Shown here one piece after another: positions 9,512 through 16,385 of a DNA stretch of 64,000 bases. The notes beneath the pieces were generated by a model. It did not search any database and was not told where the DNA came from. It was given only the letters and a program-made list of their open reading frames with translations. Source of the DNA: Collinsella sp. Its GTDB lineage: Bacteria > Actinomycetota > Coriobacteriia > Coriobacteriales > Coriobacteriaceae. The first letter of the stretch is position 1, and each line of letters begins with the position of its first letter. The translations under genes and the position numbers were made by a program. The DNA lies in assembly GCA_019419585.1 (NCBI GenBank), contig DXZQ01000008.1, forward strand, positions 1-64,000. Reading direction: 5' to 3'.

Positions 9512-10501
9512 ATGGATCAGGACAAGACAACCGTGATGGGCGGCTACGGTTCCGCGCAGGCTGGCGATAGCGCCGATGCGACCCGCGTTGTTCCCAACCG
9601 CGGTTATACCGACCCCGCCGCGACGCAGCCTTCTGCCGAGCCCACCCGGGTTATGGGCTATGGCGACACGGCGCAGGATTCTTATGCCGCATCTTCGCAA
9701 GGCCCCTATGGCAACGCAGCTCCGGACCCGTTTGATTATGCGCCGCAGGATTCTTATGCCGCCTCGACACCGAATCCCTATGATGACCTGCCGCAGAATC
9801 CCATTCCGCAGCCTCAGCAGACGACGTATATGCCTCGCACGGCGCAGCCTCGCTACGAGTCGCGCGAGCCGTATCGCGAGTACCCCAAGTCGATTCCGCA
9901 ATATGGCGAGGACGAGGAGAAGAAGCCGTCGCGTTCGTCGAGCGTGATCAAGAAGATCCTCATCGTGCTGGCGATCTTCTTTGCGCTGTCGGTTGTGTTT
10001 GCCATTGTGTCGGGCATGCTCAACAAGCGAGGGAGTTCAACGGCTGATACCGCTGCCGAGCAAACCGAGTCCGCCTCGTCTAGCACCGTCGATCTGAGCG
10101 ATATCCCGGGGCAGTACTGGTCCAACGCCAAGAAACTTCTCAAGTCGCGCGGCGCCAATCTTTCGAATGCCGTGGTCCTGACTGATGATGGCTCAACGCC
10201 CGTCATCGATGCCAACTGGGTCGTTACTTCTGCTTACTATAACGACAGCGGCAACCTCGAAATTCAACTCACGCACAAGAATAGCTCGGGCAACTCGCCC
10301 GACGGCCAAAGCGGTACCGACAGCTCGAGCTCCAATACGCTGGAGGACTTGAGCAACAAGGCACAGGAGTTGGGAGACAAAGCGCAAGAGCTGGGCGACA
10401 CGGCGCAGAACCTGGGCGACACCGCTCAGAACCTGGGTGATATGGCGACGGATGCCTGGAACGCACTGCAAAACGGCATCTCGGGCGCGCAGGGAAACTA
10501 G
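9512..10501 (+). CDS. Single-pass membrane protein with PASTA-like outer domain and LGDxAQ repeats
   Basis: I do not recognise a characterised family. The 329-residue product has a long disordered cytoplasmic part (1-140) rich in Pro, Gln, Tyr and Ala with repeated DSYAAS segments. One transmembrane helix follows (about 147-168, KILIVLAIFFALSVVFAIV). An outer domain (about 195-255, PGQYWSNAKKLLKSRGA) resembles a PASTA or PASTA-like fold. The C-terminal tail repeats a heptad-like LGDxAQxLGD unit five times, probably a coiled coil. PASTA-like domains suggest contact with cell wall precursors, but this is inference. The start at 9512 follows GGAAAGGAA. The converging transporter gene ends 13 bases downstream. 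Confidence 0.8.
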   Translation: MDQDKTTVMGGYGSAQAGDSADATRVVPNRGYTDPAATQPSAEPTRVMGYGDTAQDSYAASSQGPYGNAAPDPFDYAPQDSYAASTPNPYDDLPQNPIPQPQQTTYMPRTAQPRYESREPYREYPKSIPQYGEDEEKKPSRSSSVIKKILIVLAIFFALSVVFAIVSGMLNKRGSSTADTAAEQTESASSSTVDLSDIPGQYWSNAKKLLKSRGANLSNAVVLTDDGSTPVIDANWVVTSAYYNDSGNLEIQLTHKNSSGNSPDGQSGTDSSSSNTLEDLSNKAQELGDKAQELGDTAQNLGDTAQNLGDMATDAWNALQNGISGAQGN

Positions 10502-10513
10502 CTGTTAAGCGGG

Positions 10514-11695
10514 CTACAGTTGCTCGGCCGGACGCTCGGGCGAGCTAAAGCCCGAGTCAAACGTAACGACGCATGAGGCATTGGGTCGGCGCTCGTGCAC
10601 GATGCGCGTGACGAGCTCCAGCAGCTCCTCGTCGGATATGTCAAAGCCGTCGGGACGCACAAGGTCAAACGAAACGAACCCGTCGTGCTCGTGCAGGTCG
10701 TGGATGGAGAGCGCGGGGTCGATCTGCATGATGCCGCGCTTGACCCAGCCGCGCAGGTCGTCGCCGGTGGTGGCGATGGGGTCACAGTGCAACGTGATGC
10801 CGATGCCCATCTGGCGCTTGATGTCGTGCTCGATGGTGTCCAAAATCTCGTGGTGCTCAAATGCGTCGCCCTCGCCGGGCATCTCCACGTGGGCGCTGGC
10901 AAACTGACGACCGGGGCCGTAGTCGTGCACCATCAGGTCGTGTGTGCCCAAGACCTGCGGATAGGACATGATCTTGTCGCGGATTGCCTGAACGAGCTTG
11001 GGGTCGGGCGCTTGTCCCAGCAACGGGCTGATGGCGTCGCGCACTAGACCCATGCCGCTGATGCAGATGAAGATGCCCACACCCAGGCCTGCCCAGCCAT
11101 CGAGGTCAAAGCCGGTCGTCTGCGAAATAAGCGCCGCCATCAAGACCGAACCCGAGGTGATGACGTCGTTTTTGGAGTCCTGTGCTGTGGCAATGAGTGT
11201 TTCGGAATCGATACGGTTGCCCAGCGCGCGGTTGAATGCGGCCATCCAGAATTTGACGAGCATGGACAAGACGAGAGCGGCTAGGGAGACCAGCGTGTAG
11301 GCGGTGGGGGAGGGCTTGATGATCTTGGTGACCGACTCGAGGATCAGGTTGATGCCGACGGCGCAAACCAGGACGGCGACGAACAGACCGGCTAGGTACT
11401 CGTAGCGGCCGTGGCCATAGGGGTGGCCTTCGTCTGCCGGGCGGCTGGCAAGGCGGAACCCGAGCAGGCTTACGATGTTGCTCGAGGCATCGGAGAGGTT
11501 GTTGAAAGCGTCGGCGATGAGGGAGACGGAGCCGGCGAGCAGGCCCGCGATGCCCTTGGCCAGGCACAGAGTGATGTTGAGGCCAATGCAGATGAGGCTT
11601 GCGGCGAAGCCCGCGTTGGTGCGGCAGGAGGTATCGACCGGCTCGCCCTCGCTGCCGGGAACAAGCGTATGTACCAGCCGATTTACAAATAGCAT
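10514..11695 (-). CDS. Cation diffusion facilitator family transporter
   Basis: CDF proteins export Zn2+, Fe2+ or Mn2+ in exchange for protons. The product (393 residues) has the six-helix membrane domain, with the metal site of helix II in SLIADAFNNLSDASSN and the signature GHGRYEYLAG. The C-terminal cytoplasmic domain (about 215-300) is the usual ferredoxin-like metal-sensing part (VLGTHDLMVHDYG, HVEMPG). A further 90 residues extend beyond the usual end. I prefer the start at 11695, where AGGAC lies 8 bases upstream; ATG 11716 is possible but has no ribosome site. The metal specificity cannot be read reliably. Confidence 0.92.
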   Translation of the reverse strand: MLFVNRLVHTLVPGSEGEPVDTSCRTNAGFAASLICIGLNITLCLAKGIAGLLAGSVSLIADAFNNLSDASSNIVSLLGFRLASRPADEGHPYGHGRYEYLAGLFVAVLVCAVGINLILESVTKIIKPSPTAYTLVSLAALVLSMLVKFWMAAFNRALGNRIDSETLIATAQDSKNDVITSGSVLMAALISQTTGFDLDGWAGLGVGIFICISGMGLVRDAISPLLGQAPDPKLVQAIRDKIMSYPQVLGTHDLMVHDYGPGRQFASAHVEMPGEGDAFEHHEILDTIEHDIKRQMGIGITLHCDPIATTGDDLRGWVKRGIMQIDPALSIHDLHEHDGFVSFDLVRPDGFDISDEELLELVTRIVHERRPNASCVVTFDSGFSSPERPAEQL

Positions 11696-11913
11696 AGCGG
11701 TCGTCCTCACAATCATGTTTAAGGGGATAGTGTAGCTCGCGCGGAGGCGCTGTGCACCGATGCTCAGAAAATGCAGTAATGGTCTGCCGGTGCTAACGAG
11801 CGAGCCTTCTCGTCAGCCTGGGTGCTCGATTTTGGGCCACATGGGTATGGGCACGTGCTTACCTGCCCGACATACTTAATGTCGACAGCCCCAGTGCAAA
11901 GGAGGACGTATTC

Positions 11914-13251
11914 ATGGACGAGATGTTTGCCATTAAATGCCAAAACTGCGGCGGCCCTATGTACTCACACCAGGCTAAACGCAGCTTTGAGTGCGCCTAT
12001 TGCGGCACGGTCGTTCCGTGGCAGGCCGATGCGGGGGAGCCCAAGAGCGCCCTGGGCATTCGCCATACGCCACTGACGGTTGTCGATGGGCTGCTTAAGC
12101 TCACGCATGTGTCGCAGCTCGAGCGCCCGGTGGACCCCGACTGGTATTTCTTTAATGAGCACTGGCGCAATCAGTCGGTTCTGGAGCATCTGCTGTGGGA
12201 AGACCGCGGCACGGCCCAGGAGTTCCAAGAGGCCACGCACGTGAGCATCCCCTGTCCCTTCTGCGGAGCGTCCTTTGAGGGCGAGTCGACCCAGCGCGTG
12301 TTTGAGTGCCCGTCCTGCGGCAATAAGATCGGTGTCGCCGACCTGCTCAAGCCGGGGACGTTTAGCAAGCGCCTGACCATGGGCGTTGGTGCGGAATATG
12401 TGCCCGAGCAGGGTATTCCCTGCGAGATAACGCCGCAGCAGGCGCGCGCCAATGCGCTTGAGCTGGTGCGCCGATATCCAGACGCCTTTGCCGGTCACGA
12501 TGTGGAAGACGCGATTCAAAACGACATGATGCTCTTCTACTTCCCCATGGCGCTCGCGGACCTGCGCATGATGGCGTCCTTCCCGGGCAAGGGCCTGAGC
12601 AAGGAGACCCTGGTGTACTACGAGGTGCTCGACTGGGCATATCCCAGGGCAAACTACCTGGACGTTCGCCTTATGGGCATTCTGGAGCCATGGGACTTTG
12701 CTAAGGTTGGGTCGTTCGACCCGGCCATGCAGGAAGGCGACTTCCGCGTTGTCTCCGTCGATGCGTCCACCAAGGACCAGGTGGTCATTGACAAGCTGGC
12801 GCTCGACATTGTTGGCAACGATGCCGAGACTTTCCTGGGGCTCAATAAAAAGAGCATCCGCACCTGGGCGCGCAAGGCCCGCAAGCACAAGGACGGCCTG
12901 GTTATGGTGCCGGTCTACTTTGTCGATCGTCCCGCGTCGGATGGACGTAATGGCGAGCAGGTGCGCATTGCCGTGAACGGCCAGACGGGCCGTGCGGCGG
13001 CGGTGGTGTTTAGCGACAAGCGCGAGACGCATATTGTGGCGCCGCTCAATCCGAGCCTGCATCTGTCCGGCGAAAGCACCGTTCACGCCACGCCCGTCGA
13101 GGTCAAATACATCAAATCGCCATTCCTGTACCAAATTGTGCGCCGTGGAGGCGACGAGCAGCCACGTCAGGTGGCAGCGGCTGCCGAGGGTTCCTACCGA
13201 GAAGAAAAACCCAAGCGCAAGGGATTGTTCGCTGCGATCTTTGGGAAGTAG
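11914..13251 (+). CDS. Double zinc-ribbon protein of unknown function
   Basis: The 445-residue product has two zinc ribbons: CQNCG...CAYCG (about 9-30) and CPFCG...CPSCG (about 112-134). A long alpha/beta region follows, in which MVPVYFVDRP...VAVNGQTGR-type sequence (about 330-365) resembles a motif found in other multi-zinc-ribbon bacterial proteins. There is no transmembrane segment. It ends in a basic tail (KPKRKGLFAAIFGK) that could lie on the membrane surface. An excellent ribosome site (AAAGGAGGA) precedes ATG 11914. The next gene is a small unrelated protein 116 bases on. I do not assign a function. Confidence 0.85.
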   Translation: MDEMFAIKCQNCGGPMYSHQAKRSFECAYCGTVVPWQADAGEPKSALGIRHTPLTVVDGLLKLTHVSQLERPVDPDWYFFNEHWRNQSVLEHLLWEDRGTAQEFQEATHVSIPCPFCGASFEGESTQRVFECPSCGNKIGVADLLKPGTFSKRLTMGVGAEYVPEQGIPCEITPQQARANALELVRRYPDAFAGHDVEDAIQNDMMLFYFPMALADLRMMASFPGKGLSKETLVYYEVLDWAYPRANYLDVRLMGILEPWDFAKVGSFDPAMQEGDFRVVSVDASTKDQVVIDKLALDIVGNDAETFLGLNKKSIRTWARKARKHKDGLVMVPVYFVDRPASDGRNGEQVRIAVNGQTGRAAAVVFSDKRETHIVAPLNPSLHLSGESTVHATPVEVKYIKSPFLYQIVRRGGDEQPRQVAAAAEGSYREEKPKRKGLFAAIFGK

Positions 13252-13367
13252 GGGAGTGGTGCCGGGGCGTCGGGCTGCATCGCAAGGTCATGAGACGAAT
13301 TTAAGACTGCTGGGAACGTGCTACCATTGCCGATAGCCTTAATCTTGTAAGAAGCGGAGGCCAGATT

Positions 13368-13739
13368 ATGGGTTTTGCGGATCAGCAGCTTCAGCTTCAG
13401 GTACCGTATTCTCCTGACGACACGTTTAATGCCTTGAAGGCAGCTATGGAAAAGCTGCCTAAAGTAAAAGTTGATAGTGCATCGCCCACAACAAGAACAG
13501 TTGCAGCCGAGATTGGTATGAGCCTTTGGTCTTGGGGCGAAAATATCAGTATTTCGGTTGTTCCAGTTGAAGGCGGATCTGGCGTTACTGTCAAGTCGTC
13601 ATCTAAGGTCAGGGCAAACGTATTAAACGGGGGCAAAAATGCAAAGAATATTGCCGAGATAGTCGATGCCCTATCGAAGGAGCTTGAGCGGTATACGCAG
13701 GTTTCACAGACTATTGAGACGCTGGCGGATAGTGATTGA
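13368..13739 (+). CDS. Small protein of unknown function, ancestrally joined to SHOCT
   Basis: This 123-residue protein has alternating strands ([43 protein letters not shown]) and a C-terminal helix. That pattern recalls small steroidogenic-acute-like or DUF1499-like folds often joined to a SHOCT tail. A GGAGG site precedes ATG 13368. The stop at 13737 falls within the start of a SHOCT-coding stretch in the +1 frame (13732-13836), so the ancestral protein probably ended in SHOCT. Codon usage and G+C (about 47%) are lower than the neighbours, which suggests acquisition by transfer. Confidence 0.7.
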   Translation: MGFADQQLQLQVPYSPDDTFNALKAAMEKLPKVKVDSASPTTRTVAAEIGMSLWSWGENISISVVPVEGGSGVTVKSSSKVRANVLNGGKNAKNIAEIVDALSKELERYTQVSQTIETLADSD

Positions 13740-13836
13740 TGTAGTTGCAAGGCTTGAGAGGCTTGCAACGCTGCGTGATAGTGGAGTGCTTACCGAGGAA
13801 GAGTTTGCTGCAGAAAAGGCAAAAATCTTTTTGTAA
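13732..13836 (+). CDS. SHOCT-domain peptide, overlapping +1 frame
   Basis: GTG 13732 opens a 34-residue frame containing the classic SHOCT pattern [20 protein letters not shown] followed by EKAKIFL and a stop. SHOCT is a short C-terminal oligomerisation helix-turn-helix normally fused to other domains. The frame overlaps the preceding gene by 8 bases. Either it is made by translational coupling, by +1 frameshifting at GAT-TGA, or it is the remnant of a fused gene broken by one base. There is no separate ribosome site. Confidence 0.6.
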   Translation: MIDVVARLERLATLRDSGVLTEEEFAAEKAKIFL

Positions 13837-14066
13837 TCAGACACGGTGGTTGGATTTGCATTCTATTATTGAACTTGGTTATACCAGGCTGAAAATATCG
13901 TGTGTAATAAAGGTGCGTAGTAGTCTCGTCTTGATTGGCAGATGTAAATAAACGGTGGAACGGCTGTAAAAGAGCCTTGCCACTGGGTAAAATCAGGATG
14001 TGCCGCGGAACCCGCCCCTCAGTCGGTCAACTTTGGAAGCGCGGGCAACGCAGGTGCTATCGTCTT

Positions 14067-14094
14067 AAAGGGTCGGCTGCAACCGACCCTTTTC
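14067..14094. terminator. Hairpin terminator, possibly bidirectional
   Basis: AAAGGGTCGG (14067-14076) and CCGACCCTTT (14083-14092) form a 10-bp stem with T-runs on the plus strand (TTTTCT) and a shorter T-run on the minus strand. It could end a plus-strand RNA starting near 13950 and the minus-strand peptide mRNA. Confidence 0.8.
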
Positions 14095-14115
14095 TATGAC
14101 TCCCTTCGCTATCCG

Positions 14116-14208
14116 TTACTGCTTATATTCCCGCCAGATCGAGTAGAGGTTCCGGGCAATGCCGGTCACATACATCGAGAGGCGCAGGATTTCAAGAAAC
14201 AAGTTCAT
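14116..14208 (-). CDS. Candidate 30-residue amphipathic peptide
   Basis: ATG 14208 to TAA 14116 encodes 30 residues. They start MNLFLEILRLSMY and end IWREYKQ, a hydrophobic/amphipathic helix with a charged tail like many small membrane peptides and type I toxins. A weak GGGGTGAAG ribosome site lies upstream. It sits between the arms of an inverted repeat and upstream of a shared terminator. I recognise no family. The evidence is its composition, ribosome site and position; expression is unproven. Confidence 0.45.
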   Translation of the reverse strand: MNLFLEILRLSMYVTGIARNLYSIWREYKQ

Positions 14209-14351
14209 AGGCTTCACCCCAATCGGAGATCGGAGCGTTGCCCGCAGGCGGATTCCGCGGCAGTCGTAATTCTACCTCACAGGCCGCGGCGGGAGACATC
14301 CTACCCGCCCCATGGCTTGGAGCAGTGTCGATCTAACGGGCAATCAAGCCT

Positions 14352-14573
14352 CTAGTTCTCTTTGAATTGAGCAAACATCTTTCCGAAGAAGCTTAGTTCG
14401 GATGGCTCATAAATGAGCGAACCGCCGTCCGCGGTCCTGTAGACCCCGCAGGGGAGGTAACGCCCGTCGGGGAGGACGTAAAGGTTTTCTTCCTCCCTCA
14501 GTCCCGTTGGGAGTATCGGGGTCTTGTTTTCGTCCATTTTGAACCCATCGATATTCGCGATCTTCCTCTCCAT
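14352..14573 (-). CDS. Small hypothetical protein
   Basis: The 73-residue product is acidic and contains NLYVLPDGRYLPCGVYRTADGG, which reads like a short beta-hairpin module. The C-terminus is helical (SFFGKMFAQFKEN). A clear GGAGG site lies 6 bases before the ATG. It follows the ADP-ribosylglycohydrolase remnant by 32 bases on the same strand and may once have been its operon partner. No function can be assigned. Confidence 0.65.
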   Translation of the reverse strand: MERKIANIDGFKMDENKTPILPTGLREEENLYVLPDGRYLPCGVYRTADGGSLIYEPSELSFFGKMFAQFKEN

Positions 14574-14605
14574 GGTGCCTCCAACCTTATTTCTTGTATG
14601 GCGCC

Positions 14606-15061
14606 CTAAAACAAGCAGCTCTCAATCAGATCCTTCCCTTGTAGGGAATCGATCCACTCCTGCGGAATTGCGTCGATACCGTAGGCCGTGCCGGCGAGGG
14701 CGCCTGCGACGGCTGCGGTGGTGTCGGTGTCGTCGCCTAGGTTGACGGCGGAAAGCACGCAATCTTCGTAGCTGTTGGTGTTGACGAAGCACCAGGCGGC
14801 TGCCTTAAGGGTGTCGCGCACGAAGCCACCTGACTTGATCTCCTGCTCAGGCACGCCTTTCAGATGGAGTGCCCACGAGGGGAGCGCGTCGTTCATCACA
14901 TCCCTCATCAGCTCGACAAATATGATACATGCATCGGTTGACGTTCTGTGGACGTGCGTAATCGCGGAGACCTCGCTGATCTCTTCGTCTGTCGCATCGG
15001 TGAACGCCAGGGGCGCGATGCGCATGAGCGAGCCGTTGCCGTTGTCGCGCTCGCTAGAGCC
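14606..15061 (-). pseudogene. ADP-ribosylglycohydrolase, N-terminal half deleted
   Basis: The frame reads SSERDNGNGSLMRIAPLAF and then continues to the C-terminus, including SGGFVRDTLKAAAWCF and NLGDDTDTTAAVAGALAGTAYG. These are the second substrate loop and the metal-binding GDDTDT motif of the ARH/DraG family, which removes ADP-ribose from proteins or nucleotides. The first half, with the first metal motif, is absent. A stop (TGA at 15064-15062) lies directly upstream and the DUF1016 gene ends at 15068, so a deletion or insertion joined the two. An internal ATG at 15025 could still start a 139-residue fragment, which should be inactive. Confidence 0.85.
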
Positions 15062-15067
15062 TCACTG

Positions 15068-16117
15068 CTACCCTTGCGCTTCGCCATTAGTCGCTTCGTT
15101 GATGGCGCGGTACTCGGCACTCAGCTCGCGCGCCAGCTCGTCCTTGCTTGGAAGATACGGCAGGTATTTGGCGGCAAACACTTGGTCGTTGTCTTCGGGC
15201 AGCGTGTACTCGACGATCGAATCGCTTTTGTCCGCGCAGAGCACGATGCCTATGGGCGGATTGTCGCCTTCGTTCATGAGCTCACGCGTGTAGTAGTTCA
15301 CATACATTTGCATCTGGCCCAGGTCCTGATGCGTAAGGTCATCGGTCTTAAGGTCGATGAGCACGAAGCAGCGCATCAGATAGTTGTAAAAAACAAGGTC
15401 AATATAGAAATGGCGCCCATCAAAGGTGATGCGCTTTTGGCGCGCCTCGAAAGCGAAGCCACGGCCAAGCTCCAGCAGGAACTTCTGAAGATGTGTGATG
15501 AGCGCCTGCTCTAGATCGCTCTCGCGAAACGCAGTATCGTCCGAGAAACCTAAAAACTCCAGCACATATGGGTCGCGGATGATATCCTCGGGGCGACGAG
15601 CCGGGGCGCTCTTTTGGATTTCCTGGGTAACGGCCTCCTTGTCCTTGCTGGCAAGCAGACGCTCGCGGAACATGGTGTTGATCTGGCGCTCGAGCTGACG
15701 CGTGCTCCAACGAGAATCGGCGCATTCGTTCATGTACCAGGCGCGAGCATCAGGGTCGGGAATGCGCATCAACCTGCGGTAATGAGTCCAGCTCAATTCG
15801 CTACGCAGTGCGTCGCGAATTGGAAACGCAAGAAAGAACTGACGCATATTGCGAAGGTTTGCGATGCCAAAGCCTCTTCCGAAATCCGCGGTAAGCCTTC
15901 TGGAGAGGCCTGCAATCAATGCCTCTCCATATGCTGCGCGCTCCTCTCCGCCCTGCTCATCAACAATGCTCTTGCCGATCTCCCAATACGCCTCAACCAT
16001 CGCAAAGTTAACGGCGGTATAGGCCTTGTCGCGAGCGGCGTTGAGAATCGAGGAAACCTGCTTGTAAAAAACTTCTGGCACGATTGCCGATTCTCCACGG
16101 TTTACCGGTTCGCCCAT
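15068..16117 (-). CDS. DUF1016 / YhcG-type PDDEXK nuclease
   Basis: The 349-residue product has an N-terminal helical domain (YWEIGKSIVDEQ...GFGIANLRNMRQFF) and a C-terminal nuclease domain. Within the nuclease domain, FYIDLVFYNYLMRCFVLIDLKTD supplies the D...(D/E)xK catalytic core near residues 235-257. This is full family length. DUF1016 proteins are frequent in restriction and other defence islands and are predicted DNA nucleases. ATG 16117 is my choice; GTG 16120 just before it is equivalent. No methylase or helicase partner lies next to it here, only the ARH remnant. Confidence 0.9.
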   Translation of the reverse strand: MGEPVNRGESAIVPEVFYKQVSSILNAARDKAYTAVNFAMVEAYWEIGKSIVDEQGGEERAAYGEALIAGLSRRLTADFGRGFGIANLRNMRQFFLAFPIRDALRSELSWTHYRRLMRIPDPDARAWYMNECADSRWSTRQLERQINTMFRERLLASKDKEAVTQEIQKSAPARRPEDIIRDPYVLEFLGFSDDTAFRESDLEQALITHLQKFLLELGRGFAFEARQKRITFDGRHFYIDLVFYNYLMRCFVLIDLKTDDLTHQDLGQMQMYVNYYTRELMNEGDNPPIGIVLCADKSDSIVEYTLPEDNDQVFAAKYLPYLPSKDELARELSAEYRAINEATNGEAQG

Positions 16118-16315
16118 CACTGTCGCCCCACTTTCCTCTTGTGGAATGCATCTTTATCGCATTTAGTTTAAAGCCTCGCGCGGACACGAATTGCTGTGCT
16201 GTCTGGCACCTTCGCATGGGAGCCTTGCGGTGACTAAAATGTGGCCATAGAGGCAGTTTTAGCGAACCTCGCGGGAGTGACACGCATGGATAACAACACT
16301 TTGCTACTCCTTCAT

Positions 16316-16353
16316 GTCAAAAATAGGGGCGCAGAACGGTATCCTGCGCCCCT
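16316..16353 (-). terminator. Terminator of the PI-PLC gene
   Basis: AGGGGCGCAG (16325-16334) and CTGCGCCCCT (16344-16353) form a 10-bp stem; the minus strand continues with ATTTTTG. It lies 32 bases after the PI-PLC stop codon. Confidence 0.9.
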
Positions 16354-16385
16354 GATTGAGCCGATGCGTCTGAAAGCCGGCTTGC

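Larger units (their letters stand above)
14001..14262. repeat. Inverted repeat framing the 30-residue peptide gene
   Basis: The left arm has TGCCGCGGAACCCGCC (14001-14016) and GCGGGCAACGC (14041-14051). The right arm has their inverted counterparts GCGTTGCCCGC (14235-14245) and GGCGGATTCCGCGGCA (14247-14262). Spacing between the blocks differs (24 versus 1 base). The arms bracket a bidirectional terminator and a small peptide gene, so transcripts from both strands would carry the same 5' motif. Confidence 0.7.

Noticed and set aside
13745..13951. Plus-strand frame over the SHOCT stretch
   Set aside because: It reads the SHOCT codons out of frame and lacks a ribosome site.
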